A program made the translations under genes and the position numbers. From assembly GCF_000835495.1 (NCBI RefSeq), contig NW_015622541.1:2418001-2482000 (forward strand): a stretch of DNA of 64,000 nt, given 5' to 3'. This document shows positions 31,114 to 40,710 of the stretch, piece after piece. How positions within the stretch are numbered: position 1 is the first letter of the stretch; each line of letters opens with the position of its first letter. The notes beneath the pieces were generated by a model that made no database searches, had not been told where the DNA came from, and saw only the letters and a program-made list of their open reading frames with translations. The stretch is from Cladophialophora immunda. Its lineage: Eukaryota > Ascomycota > Eurotiomycetes > Chaetothyriales > Herpotrichiellaceae.

Positions 31114-33087
31114 ATGCTTGAGCTCAATGGCTTTTCTGAACTCCGTTTGACGCCGGTAACAGGAGCAGTCCTGGGCATTGTGCTGGCTTGGGCCTTCTTT
31201 ACAATTTTACGCATAGGAAGTCGAGACAAGCGATATCCTCCTGGGCCTCCTACAATTCCAATCTTGGGAAATCTGCATCTGGTTCCCAAATCGGGTCTTG
31301 GAAAGAAGTAGGCATATTACTCGTCGACTTCCCTCTGTTGGCGGATTGAACTGAAATATTGTGTGGTAGATTGAAAGAATGGGGCGAAGCTTACCGCGGC
31401 ATCTATTCTCTTAAGTTTGGCGCGGGAACGGTCATTGTTCTGTTTGATCGCAAGGCCATCAACCACCTGCTCGACAAGAAAGGAATCATCTACTCTGAGC
31501 GGCCGCAAAGCTATGTTCCCTCACTTGTCACTGGTGGTGATAGCTTTGCCTTCATGAACAGCACATCCCTTTGGAGAGCTGAACGGAAGGTGGCGGTCCA
31601 CAATCTGTCGGTGCGTGTCGACTCAGTACGCTTCTGAGCAAAGATTCTGATCCAGATGTAGCCCAAAATGCTCGAAGACAAGGTTGGGCATATCCAAGAC
31701 GCTGAGTATGTGCAACACCGCCTGTTGGGCACAGGCATAGGAAGTCATGCTGACCTTGCTGCAGGTCTGTGGTCCTTCTTGCAGACATTCTAGAGAAGCC
31801 CGAGGGCTATTACAATCACATCAAGCGAACCACGGCTTCCGTGGCCAGTGCAGTAACGTTTGGTCACCGAGGTCCCACATTTGACGACTTCTGGGCTCAT
31901 GTGAGAATCAAACTGTCCGCCTTCTCGCTTGAATCCCATTCTAATCATGTTTCCCAGGCCGTTTACGATGCAATGGACAACTATTCTGCGTCACTAGAAC
32001 CAGGAGCCAATCCACCAGTGGATGAGTTTCCATTCTTGAAATACTTGCCTGACAGCCTCAGTCCCTGGAAGAGGCGTGCAAGGGGCTCATACAAATGCAT
32101 GGACGATACTTGGAACGAGGCCCGACGTCGAGTCGACGCCCGACGAAAGCAGGGCATCTCGCGCAACGCCATCATTGATTCGATCCTCGATGGCGAGAAG
32201 CACAGCGATTTAGACGTCACGTACAAGCAGATGAATCACTTCTTGGGCGTCATTGTTGAAGGGGGAGCAGATACAACTGCGTCGGCTACTTTGACCTCGA
32301 TGATGTATTTGGCCCTGCACCCAGAATTTCAACAGAAGGCCCGTAAAGAATTGGACGCCGTCTGTGGCACAACCAGGTCAGTAACACTCTTCTGCGAGTA
32401 TCCTACGGCAATGGTCCCCCCCGAGCTAATCTTGTGGACTAGATTGCCGTCAATCAACGATTTCGAGGCCATACCGTACATCAACTGCTTGATCAAGGAA
32501 GCAATGAGAATCCACCCAGTGTAAGTCTCGCGCATTGACAGATCTATCAGAGTACACGCGAACCTAATCTCCATTCTCACAGACTTCCACTTGGTGTCCC
32601 TCACCGTGTCAACCAGGATGACTGGTATGATGGCATGCTGATACCCAAGGACGCCACCGTCATCCTCCCCACGTGGGCGATGCATTTGAGCGAGATGCAA
32701 GGTTACAAGGACCCCGAAGTCTACAACCCAGACAGATTCTTGGGTTTCACCAAGTTCGCAGACAGCTACGCCGGCAGTCCCGACTTCGCAAATCGCGACC
32801 ACTACGGCTACGGTGCAGGCCGACGCATTTGTCCAGGAATCCACCTCGCCGAGAGGACCCAGTGGCGTCTGAATGCAAGACTGCTGTGGGCGTTCGACAT
32901 ACAGCGGAAGATCGATCCTAAGACAGGTAAAGCTATGCCAATCGATGTAAACAAGTACCACGAGGGCATCTCACATACGCCGGCTGAATTTCCCGTTGTG
33001 TTTAAGCCGAGAAGTCAGGCACATGTCGACGTTATAAGAAGGGAGATGACTCAGGCTAAAGAGTTCTTGAAGGCGTGGGATGATTGA
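31114..33087 (+). CDS. Cytochrome P450 B (microsomal)
   Basis: Six exons: 31114-31307, 31370-31610, 31662-31705 (44 nt), 31765-32376, 32443-32520, 32583-33087; 557 aa. N-terminal membrane anchor (VTGAVLGIVLAWAFFTIL), hinge YPPGPPTIPILGN, I-helix EGGADTTAS, K-helix EAMR, DRFLGFTKFADSYAGSPDF before the heme loop, and YGYGAGRRICPGIHLAER with the Cys ligand. The intron 32377-32442 is 66 nt with no stop, so it could be retained; splicing gives the family-like CGTTRLPSINDF. Paralogue of P450 A: three introns share position and phase (after GLGKK, after QDAE, after RIHPV) and others differ. Probably an ER-bound monooxygenase of the island. Confidence 0.92.
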
Positions 33088-33632
33088 GGAGGGTAGCCAG
33101 GTCGTTGATATGAGGCATGATGTCCATTGACTGCCATTTGGATGGGGAGTCTGCAAGGCTGAGGATTTGGCAAGGTAGTTTTGAGCATGTGCTCCATCTT
33201 ACGAACAGCGTTCGAATAGGAACTTCATGAATATCAACCGTAACTTCAGGCGAAACAGGACTACCGAGGACGCGGACCCAGTGCTAGCCACTTTGAATGC
33301 AAACAATTCCGAAGTCGATCCGCAGCTAAAATGGTCCGGCCTAGTATGTCCACCGCGTTCACCGTGTCCATCCCAGGAAGTCATTCCGTGGTAATCTTTT
33401 TATCTGCCGGCAATTTTCAGCCTTACTGCTTTTGAGCGAGGTTCAAGAGAATACTAGTCCAGTGCTCGCTGCGCTGGCGTTTCGTCGCCCAACCTTGGTT
33501 TCGACTCCGACGGCGAGATTGAGAACTACAAAAACAACTCCAAAAGCTAGATCTCTTCCCCGCAAATTGATCAAGTTTGGGCGCATCTGTCGATCGATTT
33601 GCAGTCTTTGGGAGTGCGAGAAGTTCTTTGCA
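33088..33632. promoter_or_regulatory. Upstream region of SDR 6
   Basis: Tandem-orientation intergenic region. The SDR frame is open back to 33432 but that part has no SDR similarity and is replaced by a short first exon. Nothing else seen. Confidence 0.4.
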
Positions 33633-34541
33633 ATGAGTTTGCGGCTATCAGGGTATGAAGCAATGGCCTCGGAAATCATGATTTCTCCCCCAGAAGTGAT
33701 CACATGGCCGGATTTTTCCATCCCGTTGTCTTTCGTCGTACAGCTAACACTTGAACTTGACAGGGTCGCTTTCATCACTGGTGCGGGAGGCTGCATTGGG
33801 CGAGCAGTAGCACTGGGATTTGCTCGACATGGCGTGACCAGGATCGCGGGCCTGGACGTCAGCAGCAAAGGGCTGCAAGAAACGGCATCAGTTCTTTCGA
33901 AATCATACCCGGCCATCAAGTTCTTGCCCATCACAGCCGATCTAACATCTGAGTCGGCAGTCAAGGGCGCTGTCGCTCAGACCGTTGCGGAGTTTGGAGC
34001 GATTCATTATGCTGCCAACAACGCTGGCATAGGGCGACCTTTCGGACCAACCAGTGAGACCGACATCGAGGACTTTGATCGGGTAACGGACGTTAACACC
34101 AGGGGCGTCTGGCTTTGCGAGAAGTATGAGCTAGAACAAATGCTGAAGCAAGAGCCTCGACAGGTCAACGAGAACGTCCCAGGGGTGTTGGAGCGGGGCT
34201 CTATTGTCGTGACATCGTCGACCTTGGGCCTGCGAGCCATGCCCAACTTGAGCGTCTATAATATGACCAAGCATGCTGTCTTGGGGCTGATCAGGACCGA
34301 TGCCATCGACTATGCGCAGAGAGGCATCCGCGTCAACGCGGTCTGCCCCGGATTCGTTGACACCCCATTGTTGATTGACTCGACGAAAAAGGCACTAGCA
34401 AGCACAATCGACAGGATTCCGCAAGGTCGACTAGCGAGTCCGGAGGAAGTGGCGGACAGTGTCTGCTTTTTGGCCAGCGGACTATCGAGCCACATTACTG
34501 GAGTTGCGTTGCCTGTGGACGGTGGGCTCGTTGTAACGTAG
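33633..34541 (+). CDS. Short-chain dehydrogenase/reductase 6
   Basis: Two exons: 33633-33652 (only 20 nt) and 33764-34541; intron 111 nt; 265 aa. The short first exon encodes MSLRLSG and splices straight into VAFITGAGGCIGRA (cofactor motif residues about 12-19), giving the normal SDR N-terminus; reading through instead gives an unrelated leader. Asp in AGLDVSSKG (NAD), NNAGIGRPFG, VTSSTLGLR and YNMTK. C-terminal part RVNAVCPGFVDTPLL, then RLASPEEVADSVCFLASGLSSHITGVALPVDGG. A standard classical SDR. In line with P450 B upstream, so the two could be co-expressed. Confidence 0.9.
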   Translation: MSLRLSGYEAMASEIMISPPEVITWPDFSIPLSFVVQLTLELDRVAFITGAGGCIGRAVALGFARHGVTRIAGLDVSSKGLQETASVLSKSYPAIKFLPITADLTSESAVKGAVAQTVAEFGAIHYAANNAGIGRPFGPTSETDIEDFDRVTDVNTRGVWLCEKYELEQMLKQEPRQVNENVPGVLERGSIVVTSSTLGLRAMPNLSVYNMTKHAVLGLIRTDAIDYAQRGIRVNAVCPGFVDTPLLIDSTKKALASTIDRIPQGRLASPEEVADSVCFLASGLSSHITGVALPVDGGLVVT

Positions 34542-34946
34542 CCACGCTTGAGACCCAGAGACGCAACATAGAGACGAGCAAGAGAGACGGTCGATACACT
34601 CTTGCGACCTGGTATACCCGGAACAATGCGAGTAACATTCAACTCTTGCCATGGTCAGGCCAAAAAAAAACAACAACTTGTAGAATGACAAAATGCATCG
34701 CGTCCGTCTGCGAAGCGGATGATGTAGACCAATCGCCAAGACAAATATTTGCTCTGTTTGCTCCTGCGAGATCTCTTATAGCGGCAACTGCGTTGAACCA
34801 ATAGACACTCTGTTAAGTCAATGCCGTCATAAGGCCTCCCCGCACGGTTTGCCTCTTTTGCTCTTCGACAGGCTCTCCGCCTTTCGCATTATACACAGCT
34901 CAAGTGCATACTGAAGGGACATGACTCCCGCTCTCAATACTTTGAA
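34542..34946. promoter_or_regulatory. Intergenic region before the bZIP gene
   Basis: Contains a poly-A run followed by CAA triplets at about 34661-34677. No gene seen. Confidence 0.4.
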
Positions 34947-36206
34947 ATGACGACAGAAGCTGGGGCAGAGAAGCACAATGAAAAGCGGCGCCGAAAGTAC
35001 ACACGCGTGGGAGCTCAGCTGGAGAGGAAGCGAGTCCAAGATCGAGCAGCCCAACAAGCGTTTCGTCAGCGAACCAAGGACACCATCGCGCAGCAAGAGA
35101 CCGAAATCGCCGATTGCAAGAGCGCCGCTGCTCATTTGAGGCTACAGCTACAGGCTGCACAAAGCGCCCAGCGAGCAGCCCAGGAAAAGGCCGATCATCT
35201 CAACCAGGAGCTCGAGCGGATCCTCAACACCCTCAGGATGTTGACCAGACCCTATGAACCTCAATTCACGTTTACGCGCTCTGGACTGGACCTTGACAGT
35301 AGCCTATACACTATTCCTGGAAGCAGCAGAGTAGTTCCCAACGCCGCACAGGACAGGCCTCTTGATCCCCTGGTCAGCAGTTTTCGACTTCCTCCAATGA
35401 GCCAGGTATCCAGTCCGTCCGGCCAGTTGCATGGGCGCTCTCCCCCATCGCCAGGCACGACGCTAGCATCAATTCAAATGACAGCTGGAACAGCAGAGAT
35501 GCTCATGGAAACGCCCATCTTCTGCGAGTCCACATGCGCGCTCGACACCATACTCCTCAACTTCCTCAGCTCCCAGCGCGCAATGGTCGCAATGGGCCAC
35601 TATGAACAAGGATCTGGCCCCCCCGCACCAAACCTGGCCAGGTTGTCGGATTTGACAAGTTGCTGGCCCCTACATGCTCTGACAAGAGTCATATCAGACA
35701 TCAACGCGAAGTTCGATGTCATTCGCGGAATCCCAGAGAAGACTGCGGTGCATTGGACATTCCACCATCTCTTGAGGGTCAGATGATGCCACCGTTTTCT
35801 TCTTATACTCCTTAGAAGGAATAATAACTGACACATTGCACAGTGGCAAATTCATCCCACACAGCAGAACTACCTTCAGATTGTACCCTGGCTTCGACCG
35901 CGGCCCTGCCAGCTGCAAATTCCCCACCCGCCATGGATGACCTTAGTCCCTTGGCCTGAGATGAGGGAAGTCATGATCAGGGACTATCAGAGTTTCCATC
36001 AACACGACTTCTTCCTCCCTTACACATTGAAGCTGTCGCTCAATTGGACCGGTGAAAATTGTCTATCAGCCGATATCGACGAAGCAGCGGTAAGGATCAA
36101 GCCGAGTTTTGAGAGGCACATCAGTGATTTGGACAACTGGAGCCTGGGCACCTGCTTCTTGCAGGCTTTCCCCAAACTTGAGGGTACATTCACAGTCAAA
36201 GACTGA
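34947..36206 (+). CDS. bZIP transcription factor with DUF3425 domain
   Basis: Two exons: 34947-35777 and 35844-36206; 397 aa. The basic region (residues about 13-40, RRRKYTRVGAQLERKRVQDR then AAQQAFRQRTK) is followed by a leucine-zipper-like helix rich in Ala/Gln/Glu. The usual invariant Asn of the basic region is Asp (VQDRAAQ), as seen in a number of fungal DUF3425 bZIPs. A Ser/Pro-rich linker leads to the DUF3425 domain: FCESTCALDTILLNFLSSQR, LTRVISDINAKFDVIRGIPEK, then exon 2 with WLRPRPCQLQIPHPPWMTLV and WPEMREVMIRDYQSF. Proteins of this type regulate stress responses or secondary metabolism in Pezizomycotina. It sits at the right edge of the island and may be its second regulator (inference). 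Confidence 0.9.
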
Positions 36207-37327
36207 TGACTGGTAGCAACACTCATCAAGTGGAACCAATGATCTGAGAGGCTGCACACCGCAGGGACATTTGGCAACACCCCCTGAATGCGTCACCTCG
36301 GATAGAGTGAACCAGGGCTTGCAGTTTGACGAGGAGCACTTGCACGATACCTTTGCACAACATCGCAGCTTACTGGGTGAGTCAAGAGAAAGGGAAGAGT
36401 CAAGGGAAGGTGAGAGGCATTGTCACGTGCGATGCAGAGTCCAGTGATCAACTGGTTCTACGAAAGCCCGATCTTGAGGCCTCACGCTCCGAGACCGGGC
36501 AAGCCGGGCAACAGAGATTTCGAGACGCAGACCGGTAGCGAAAGAGGGCACTCTTTCCTTACTTCCCCAACTTGTTGCTCCCTCCGAGGCGATCAAGCGA
36601 CCAAACGGCTAGGGCTCGAACTCGATGAGGGATCAACTACCGTGACTGCCGTGCCGAAGATATATAAATCCAGGAGCGCTGGGAATGCATTCGGGCTCGC
36701 GGGCTCCAAAGCTGCAGGCTCAATGCAAGATAGGGGAGGAAAGCAGCAACGATGGACACTGGAAATGTTTCGCGAGATTACAACCGCGCTTGTTTGCGGA
36801 GATGAATCCAGGAAATGTGCTAGCCGCCCTGCGGCGATAGCATAGTTGATTATACACGCAGTTTGTCTAAATGATCACTGTGCAACGCGCTACGTCAGCG
36901 TCTTTGGTTCCTTCCACCCAGCACCACTAAGTTGCGAAGGACTACTTGCCCACGGTATAGATAGTATCGGCGGTCGGCCTCTTCTTGTCTAGTTGAGGAT
37001 GGCTCATTATAATATAGAATCGAAGAAAGCCGAGCCAAGGTGAGTGTGAGGGTGAGGAGAGGGAGTGATGGTACAATTAGTTCTCCTGAAGCGAGGGGAC
37101 AAACTCCACACCAATCAGGGGAACACATTAGTACATGGGCTCAGAGTAAATACGTCTTTCTTCTACAAGCACATTGACAACGGACCATCTGGACGGCCGG
37201 TCTATGTGTATTGCGTCTTTGCGCTCAGCAGCAGCGAAAATGGCTAGACTGAGGGAGAATATCGCAGCATCACGTAACAAGCCCTGTCTCTAGATTTACG
37301 ATCCTGACTATTCTACGGTGTGCAATT
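36207..37327. other. Convergent intergenic region, 1.1 kb
   Basis: Between the ends of the bZIP gene (+) and the SNF2 gene (-). A plus-strand open frame of 141 codons (36420-36845) has no recognisable motif or typical gene signals, and I do not call it. A CACGTG lies at about 36424. Confidence 0.4.
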
Positions 37328-40243
37328 CTACACTACCAACTCACGCAGATAATACAACTGCTTCTTTCCACCAGCTCCCTCCTGCAGCGGAGCCCGGTCG
37401 ACGATGAGATCGGCTAATGTTCGTTTCCGCCCTTGGAGCCTGATGATGTTCTCTTCAAACGTGTCCTTCACCACCAAGCGGACTAAGCGGACCGTCTTCT
37501 TCTGACCGAGTCGGTGCACTCTAGCCATGGCCTGCTCTTCCCGCATGGGGTTCCATTGCGGCTCAAGGAGGAAGGCATGGTTTGCCGCGGTGAGATCAAG
37601 TCCCTCTCCTCCGCACGTTATCGACAACAAGAACACCCGTAAGGAAGCATCGCTCGTAAAGGAATTGAGAACCTGACTGCGCTGTGTTTGGCTCAGCCTA
37701 CCATCGTAACGACAGAATTTGATCTGCGCCTGCTTCAGCGCTTCCTCGATGGCATCCAGGCTCGAAGTCCAGTATGAGAAAACGATGCATTTATCATTGA
37801 GAGGAAGTCGCTGGATCTGGCCCACCAGGGCTTTGATCTTGCTTGATGGCCGCATCGAATTGATCAGCCTAGTTGGTGACCAAACGCCAGAAGACAAACT
37901 CGAACCTGATGGTGAAAGCGACGGCGGCTCGTACTGCAGGCAGCTCCTGCAGGTTGGAGACGACGAGGAATTGTAGCAAATGTCGGGTGTAAGGAGAAAT
38001 CGGCTCCTGTCTTCCTCTTCCCACAACAGGTCGGCGCCACAATGACCGCATAGCGGGTTCATAGTCTCCGCCTCCTTTTCAAACATTTCGTCCAGAAGAG
38101 GAGAGAGTACTTCTCCCAAGGGTTGCATTGGTTCGAGATGTTCACGGCGTCGTGGTGGGGTGACGCCGTGGTTGCAGATGTATCTGAGATCATTGATTCT
38201 CTGGAGTGCATTCAAGTACACCGATCCGGATGTCGATGAGTCGATATCCATGGCGTTGTTCAGAACTTCGATCACACCGGTCCGCGCCCTTTCATAGAGA
38301 GCACGCTCATCTTCCGTGAAACAAACCTCTTCCGTGTGCACTATTCGATCTGGCAGAGCAATGACATTCCGCCCTCGACGAATGGTGATCACTTTCCAGA
38401 TCGATTGAAGCCTCTTCAAAGCATCTTCATCCATGCGCGACTTCCATGGACGGAGAATTTGTTCCTGGAAGGTTAGCATATTGTCGTAAGGATGCACCTT
38501 CAGAAAGTGGAGAAGAGAAAAGATATCCGTCAATCGGTTTTGGAGAGGGGTCCCAGTGATGCACCATCGGCGTTCCCCTTGTAAAGCATATATCGACTTT
38601 GCACATATCGTTTCTTTTGTCCGGATGACATGCGCTTCATCGAGGATAATTCGGTGCCAGAATGTCCGGAACAAGGGGCTGGACTCTGTTTGAGACCGGG
38701 ATACTCTACGGTTCTTCCACTCCGACAAGACGGTCGTGTAGGTTGTGACGACAATATCATGGTCCTGGAAATTAGCGTTCTGCTGGCGATCGGGACCATA
38801 GAAGATCGTGTGTCGGACGCAGCCACGCCGGAAATGCTCCTGAATCTGCTTCTCCCACACGAACAGGAGCGGAACAGGGACAACGACCAATGTGCTTTTG
38901 ACGCAATCGAAACGGCCCGTTGAGAAGTTATATTGGGACGGGTTCGCCGCTATCAATGCGAGCATCGTGCACGTCTTCCCGAGACCCATCTCGTCTGCAA
39001 TGATTCCGCCTCGGAAGCTCTCTGGGGCCCGTGTTTGAGTTAATCCGCATACCGTATTTTTGTATCTTCGCACACCGAACGCGTCAATGTGAGATCTCCA
39101 TATATCATTTCGCGTTCCAGAGAAGTTCCACCCGTTCTCTCGTTCGATCATAAAGGTCAAGGCTTGTCTCTGGTGGCTGTGAAGCGAAGAAGCAATGGCG
39201 TACGGTTGGGGTGCTAGGTCAAAGACCGAGTCGGTATAAAGATCAGAGAAGAGATCCCTATGAGAATCTTGACTTTCCGGCTCGTCCATGCTCAGATCGG
39301 CCGCAAGCTGACGAGTGTATGTTGTAGACACCTGGTTTGAAGCAAGGCAGTGGGGGTTTATATACGGAACATCTCGATCGCATCCTCCGGGCACTTGAAG
39401 ATACATCTTCAAGCCATCGAGCCAGTCACCAACACGGGTTGCCATGTTGTTCGGTCCGTACACAATAATTGACAAGGATCGAGTTGCGCGCACGCTCCCC
39501 TTGATTTCCATTTCCCCAGACTTGTAAGTTGTCTGTTGACCGGGTTGCTGCTGCGGTGAGAGCCAGAATTGGAATTCAGCACCTGCTTCGAGTGATAATG
39601 TCCGCAGCACCTGTGCAGTGATTGCAGAGAGTTTAGCAACTTCGAGTTCACCAGTTGGGTTCCGTAGTGTTGTGGCACCGTCCGGGCCGTCCCAGGACAA
39701 GGCTTGACATTCCATTAAAGACAAGGCGGATACTAGAAGCTCAACTTGGATATTGCACAACATGCCGTAGCAGATGGTCATGTGTGATATTGACTCGATG
39801 CATTCCTGGTCCACATTGCTATCCTCGCCCAGAACGTCGGAGGGATCAGTGGAGAGAGCCCGCTGGCTGACGGTGAATTCGCTAGAGGCGGTAAATGTGG
39901 CTGACGCGCTCATGCCAGCATGGTAAGATAAGTGCCGCTCGGCTGCAGCTATATGTGTTCGAACGGTGTTGATAGGGTCCCCCATGTGCACACTCGGATG
40001 AGGCTGGGGAAAGCTTCTTGAAGCCGTAGTAGATTGTATGTCAGTGAGATCAGACACATGTCCAACACCTGACCTGCATGGCGTTCTGTAGCTCTGCTCA
40101 TATACATCATGGGGCAAGCACGCCTGCGAAGAATTTGCAACAGGGTTGTATTTGTAGGGTGTCAAAGAGGATTGTTCGTAGTCCCAATTGTCCAACTTCC
40201 GTCTCTTGTTTCCATGGGCCGTGGAAGACCATTCTAACGCCAT
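37328..40243 (-). CDS. SNF2-family DNA-dependent ATPase (Rad5/Rad16-like group)
   Basis: One long frame, 971 aa from the first ATG (40243); the frame is open upstream to about 40530 but without ATG, so a short 5' exon may be missing. Helicase motifs: GGIIADEMGLGKT (I), LVVVPVPLLFVWEKQI (Ia), ILDEAH (II), CITGTPLQNRLTDI (III), then the second RecA half with CIVFSYWTSSLDAI, DGRLSQTQRSQVLNSF, LLSITCGGEGLDLTAANHAFLLEP and the arginine-finger motif QAMARVHRLGQKKTV (VI). Between the halves lies a Cys-rich insert (CGHCGADLLW, later CRSCLQY) where Rad5/Rad16 enzymes carry a RING; it looks degenerate. Roles in the group: chromatin remodelling, translesion repair or ubiquitin-linked processes. Divergent from the NACHT gene. 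Confidence 0.9.
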   Translation of the reverse strand: MALEWSSTAHGNKRRKLDNWDYEQSSLTPYKYNPVANSSQACLPHDVYEQSYRTPCRSGVGHVSDLTDIQSTTASRSFPQPHPSVHMGDPINTVRTHIAAAERHLSYHAGMSASATFTASSEFTVSQRALSTDPSDVLGEDSNVDQECIESISHMTICYGMLCNIQVELLVSALSLMECQALSWDGPDGATTLRNPTGELEVAKLSAITAQVLRTLSLEAGAEFQFWLSPQQQPGQQTTYKSGEMEIKGSVRATRSLSIIVYGPNNMATRVGDWLDGLKMYLQVPGGCDRDVPYINPHCLASNQVSTTYTRQLAADLSMDEPESQDSHRDLFSDLYTDSVFDLAPQPYAIASSLHSHQRQALTFMIERENGWNFSGTRNDIWRSHIDAFGVRRYKNTVCGLTQTRAPESFRGGIIADEMGLGKTCTMLALIAANPSQYNFSTGRFDCVKSTLVVVPVPLLFVWEKQIQEHFRRGCVRHTIFYGPDRQQNANFQDHDIVVTTYTTVLSEWKNRRVSRSQTESSPLFRTFWHRIILDEAHVIRTKETICAKSIYALQGERRWCITGTPLQNRLTDIFSLLHFLKVHPYDNMLTFQEQILRPWKSRMDEDALKRLQSIWKVITIRRGRNVIALPDRIVHTEEVCFTEDERALYERARTGVIEVLNNAMDIDSSTSGSVYLNALQRINDLRYICNHGVTPPRRREHLEPMQPLGEVLSPLLDEMFEKEAETMNPLCGHCGADLLWEEEDRSRFLLTPDICYNSSSSPTCRSCLQYEPPSLSPSGSSLSSGVWSPTRLINSMRPSSKIKALVGQIQRLPLNDKCIVFSYWTSSLDAIEEALKQAQIKFCRYDGRLSQTQRSQVLNSFTSDASLRVFLLSITCGGEGLDLTAANHAFLLEPQWNPMREEQAMARVHRLGQKKTVRLVRLVVKDTFEENIIRLQGRKRTLADLIVDRAPLQEGAGGKKQLYYLRELVV

Positions 40244-40710
40244 GAGGGAGGGCCGTGGACTGATCGTGTCTGAGATACAGGTTCGCTGGGGCGCGCTGTG
40301 AGACTTTTGACCAAATGCTGGGGCATTGAAACTCACCTTCCTGGTGTCGAAAGGCAGGCAGTCATCGACATTCCTTGTCCTTTGACGTTCTAGTTGGTCT
40401 TCCAATGCAGACGTGGTCAACGAGGGTATGTAGACATTTCTGTGCAAGGCTGTGCTGATGTCTCGAGGTTCAAGGGAACTTCCTGCACAAAGTGAGGCTG
40501 CGAGATTCTGGTTTGCCCAGACTTCTGCGCCTCAGCCTCCCTCCAAGGCGCAGCCCGATCTTTTCGACCTGACCGCGACCTGACCGCCACCTGACTGGTA
40601 GCACGGCTCTGGTCATGAGGACACCGCCCTTGTCATAAGAAGGCGCATTCACATGCTTTACCACGACCGTCTTCCGTCGACCTGTTCGTTCCTGCGACAC
40701 CTTTTACGCC

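Noticed and set aside
36420..36845. 141-codon plus-strand frame after the bZIP gene
   Set aside because: No domain, no splice partners, unremarkable composition; likely chance or 3' UTR.
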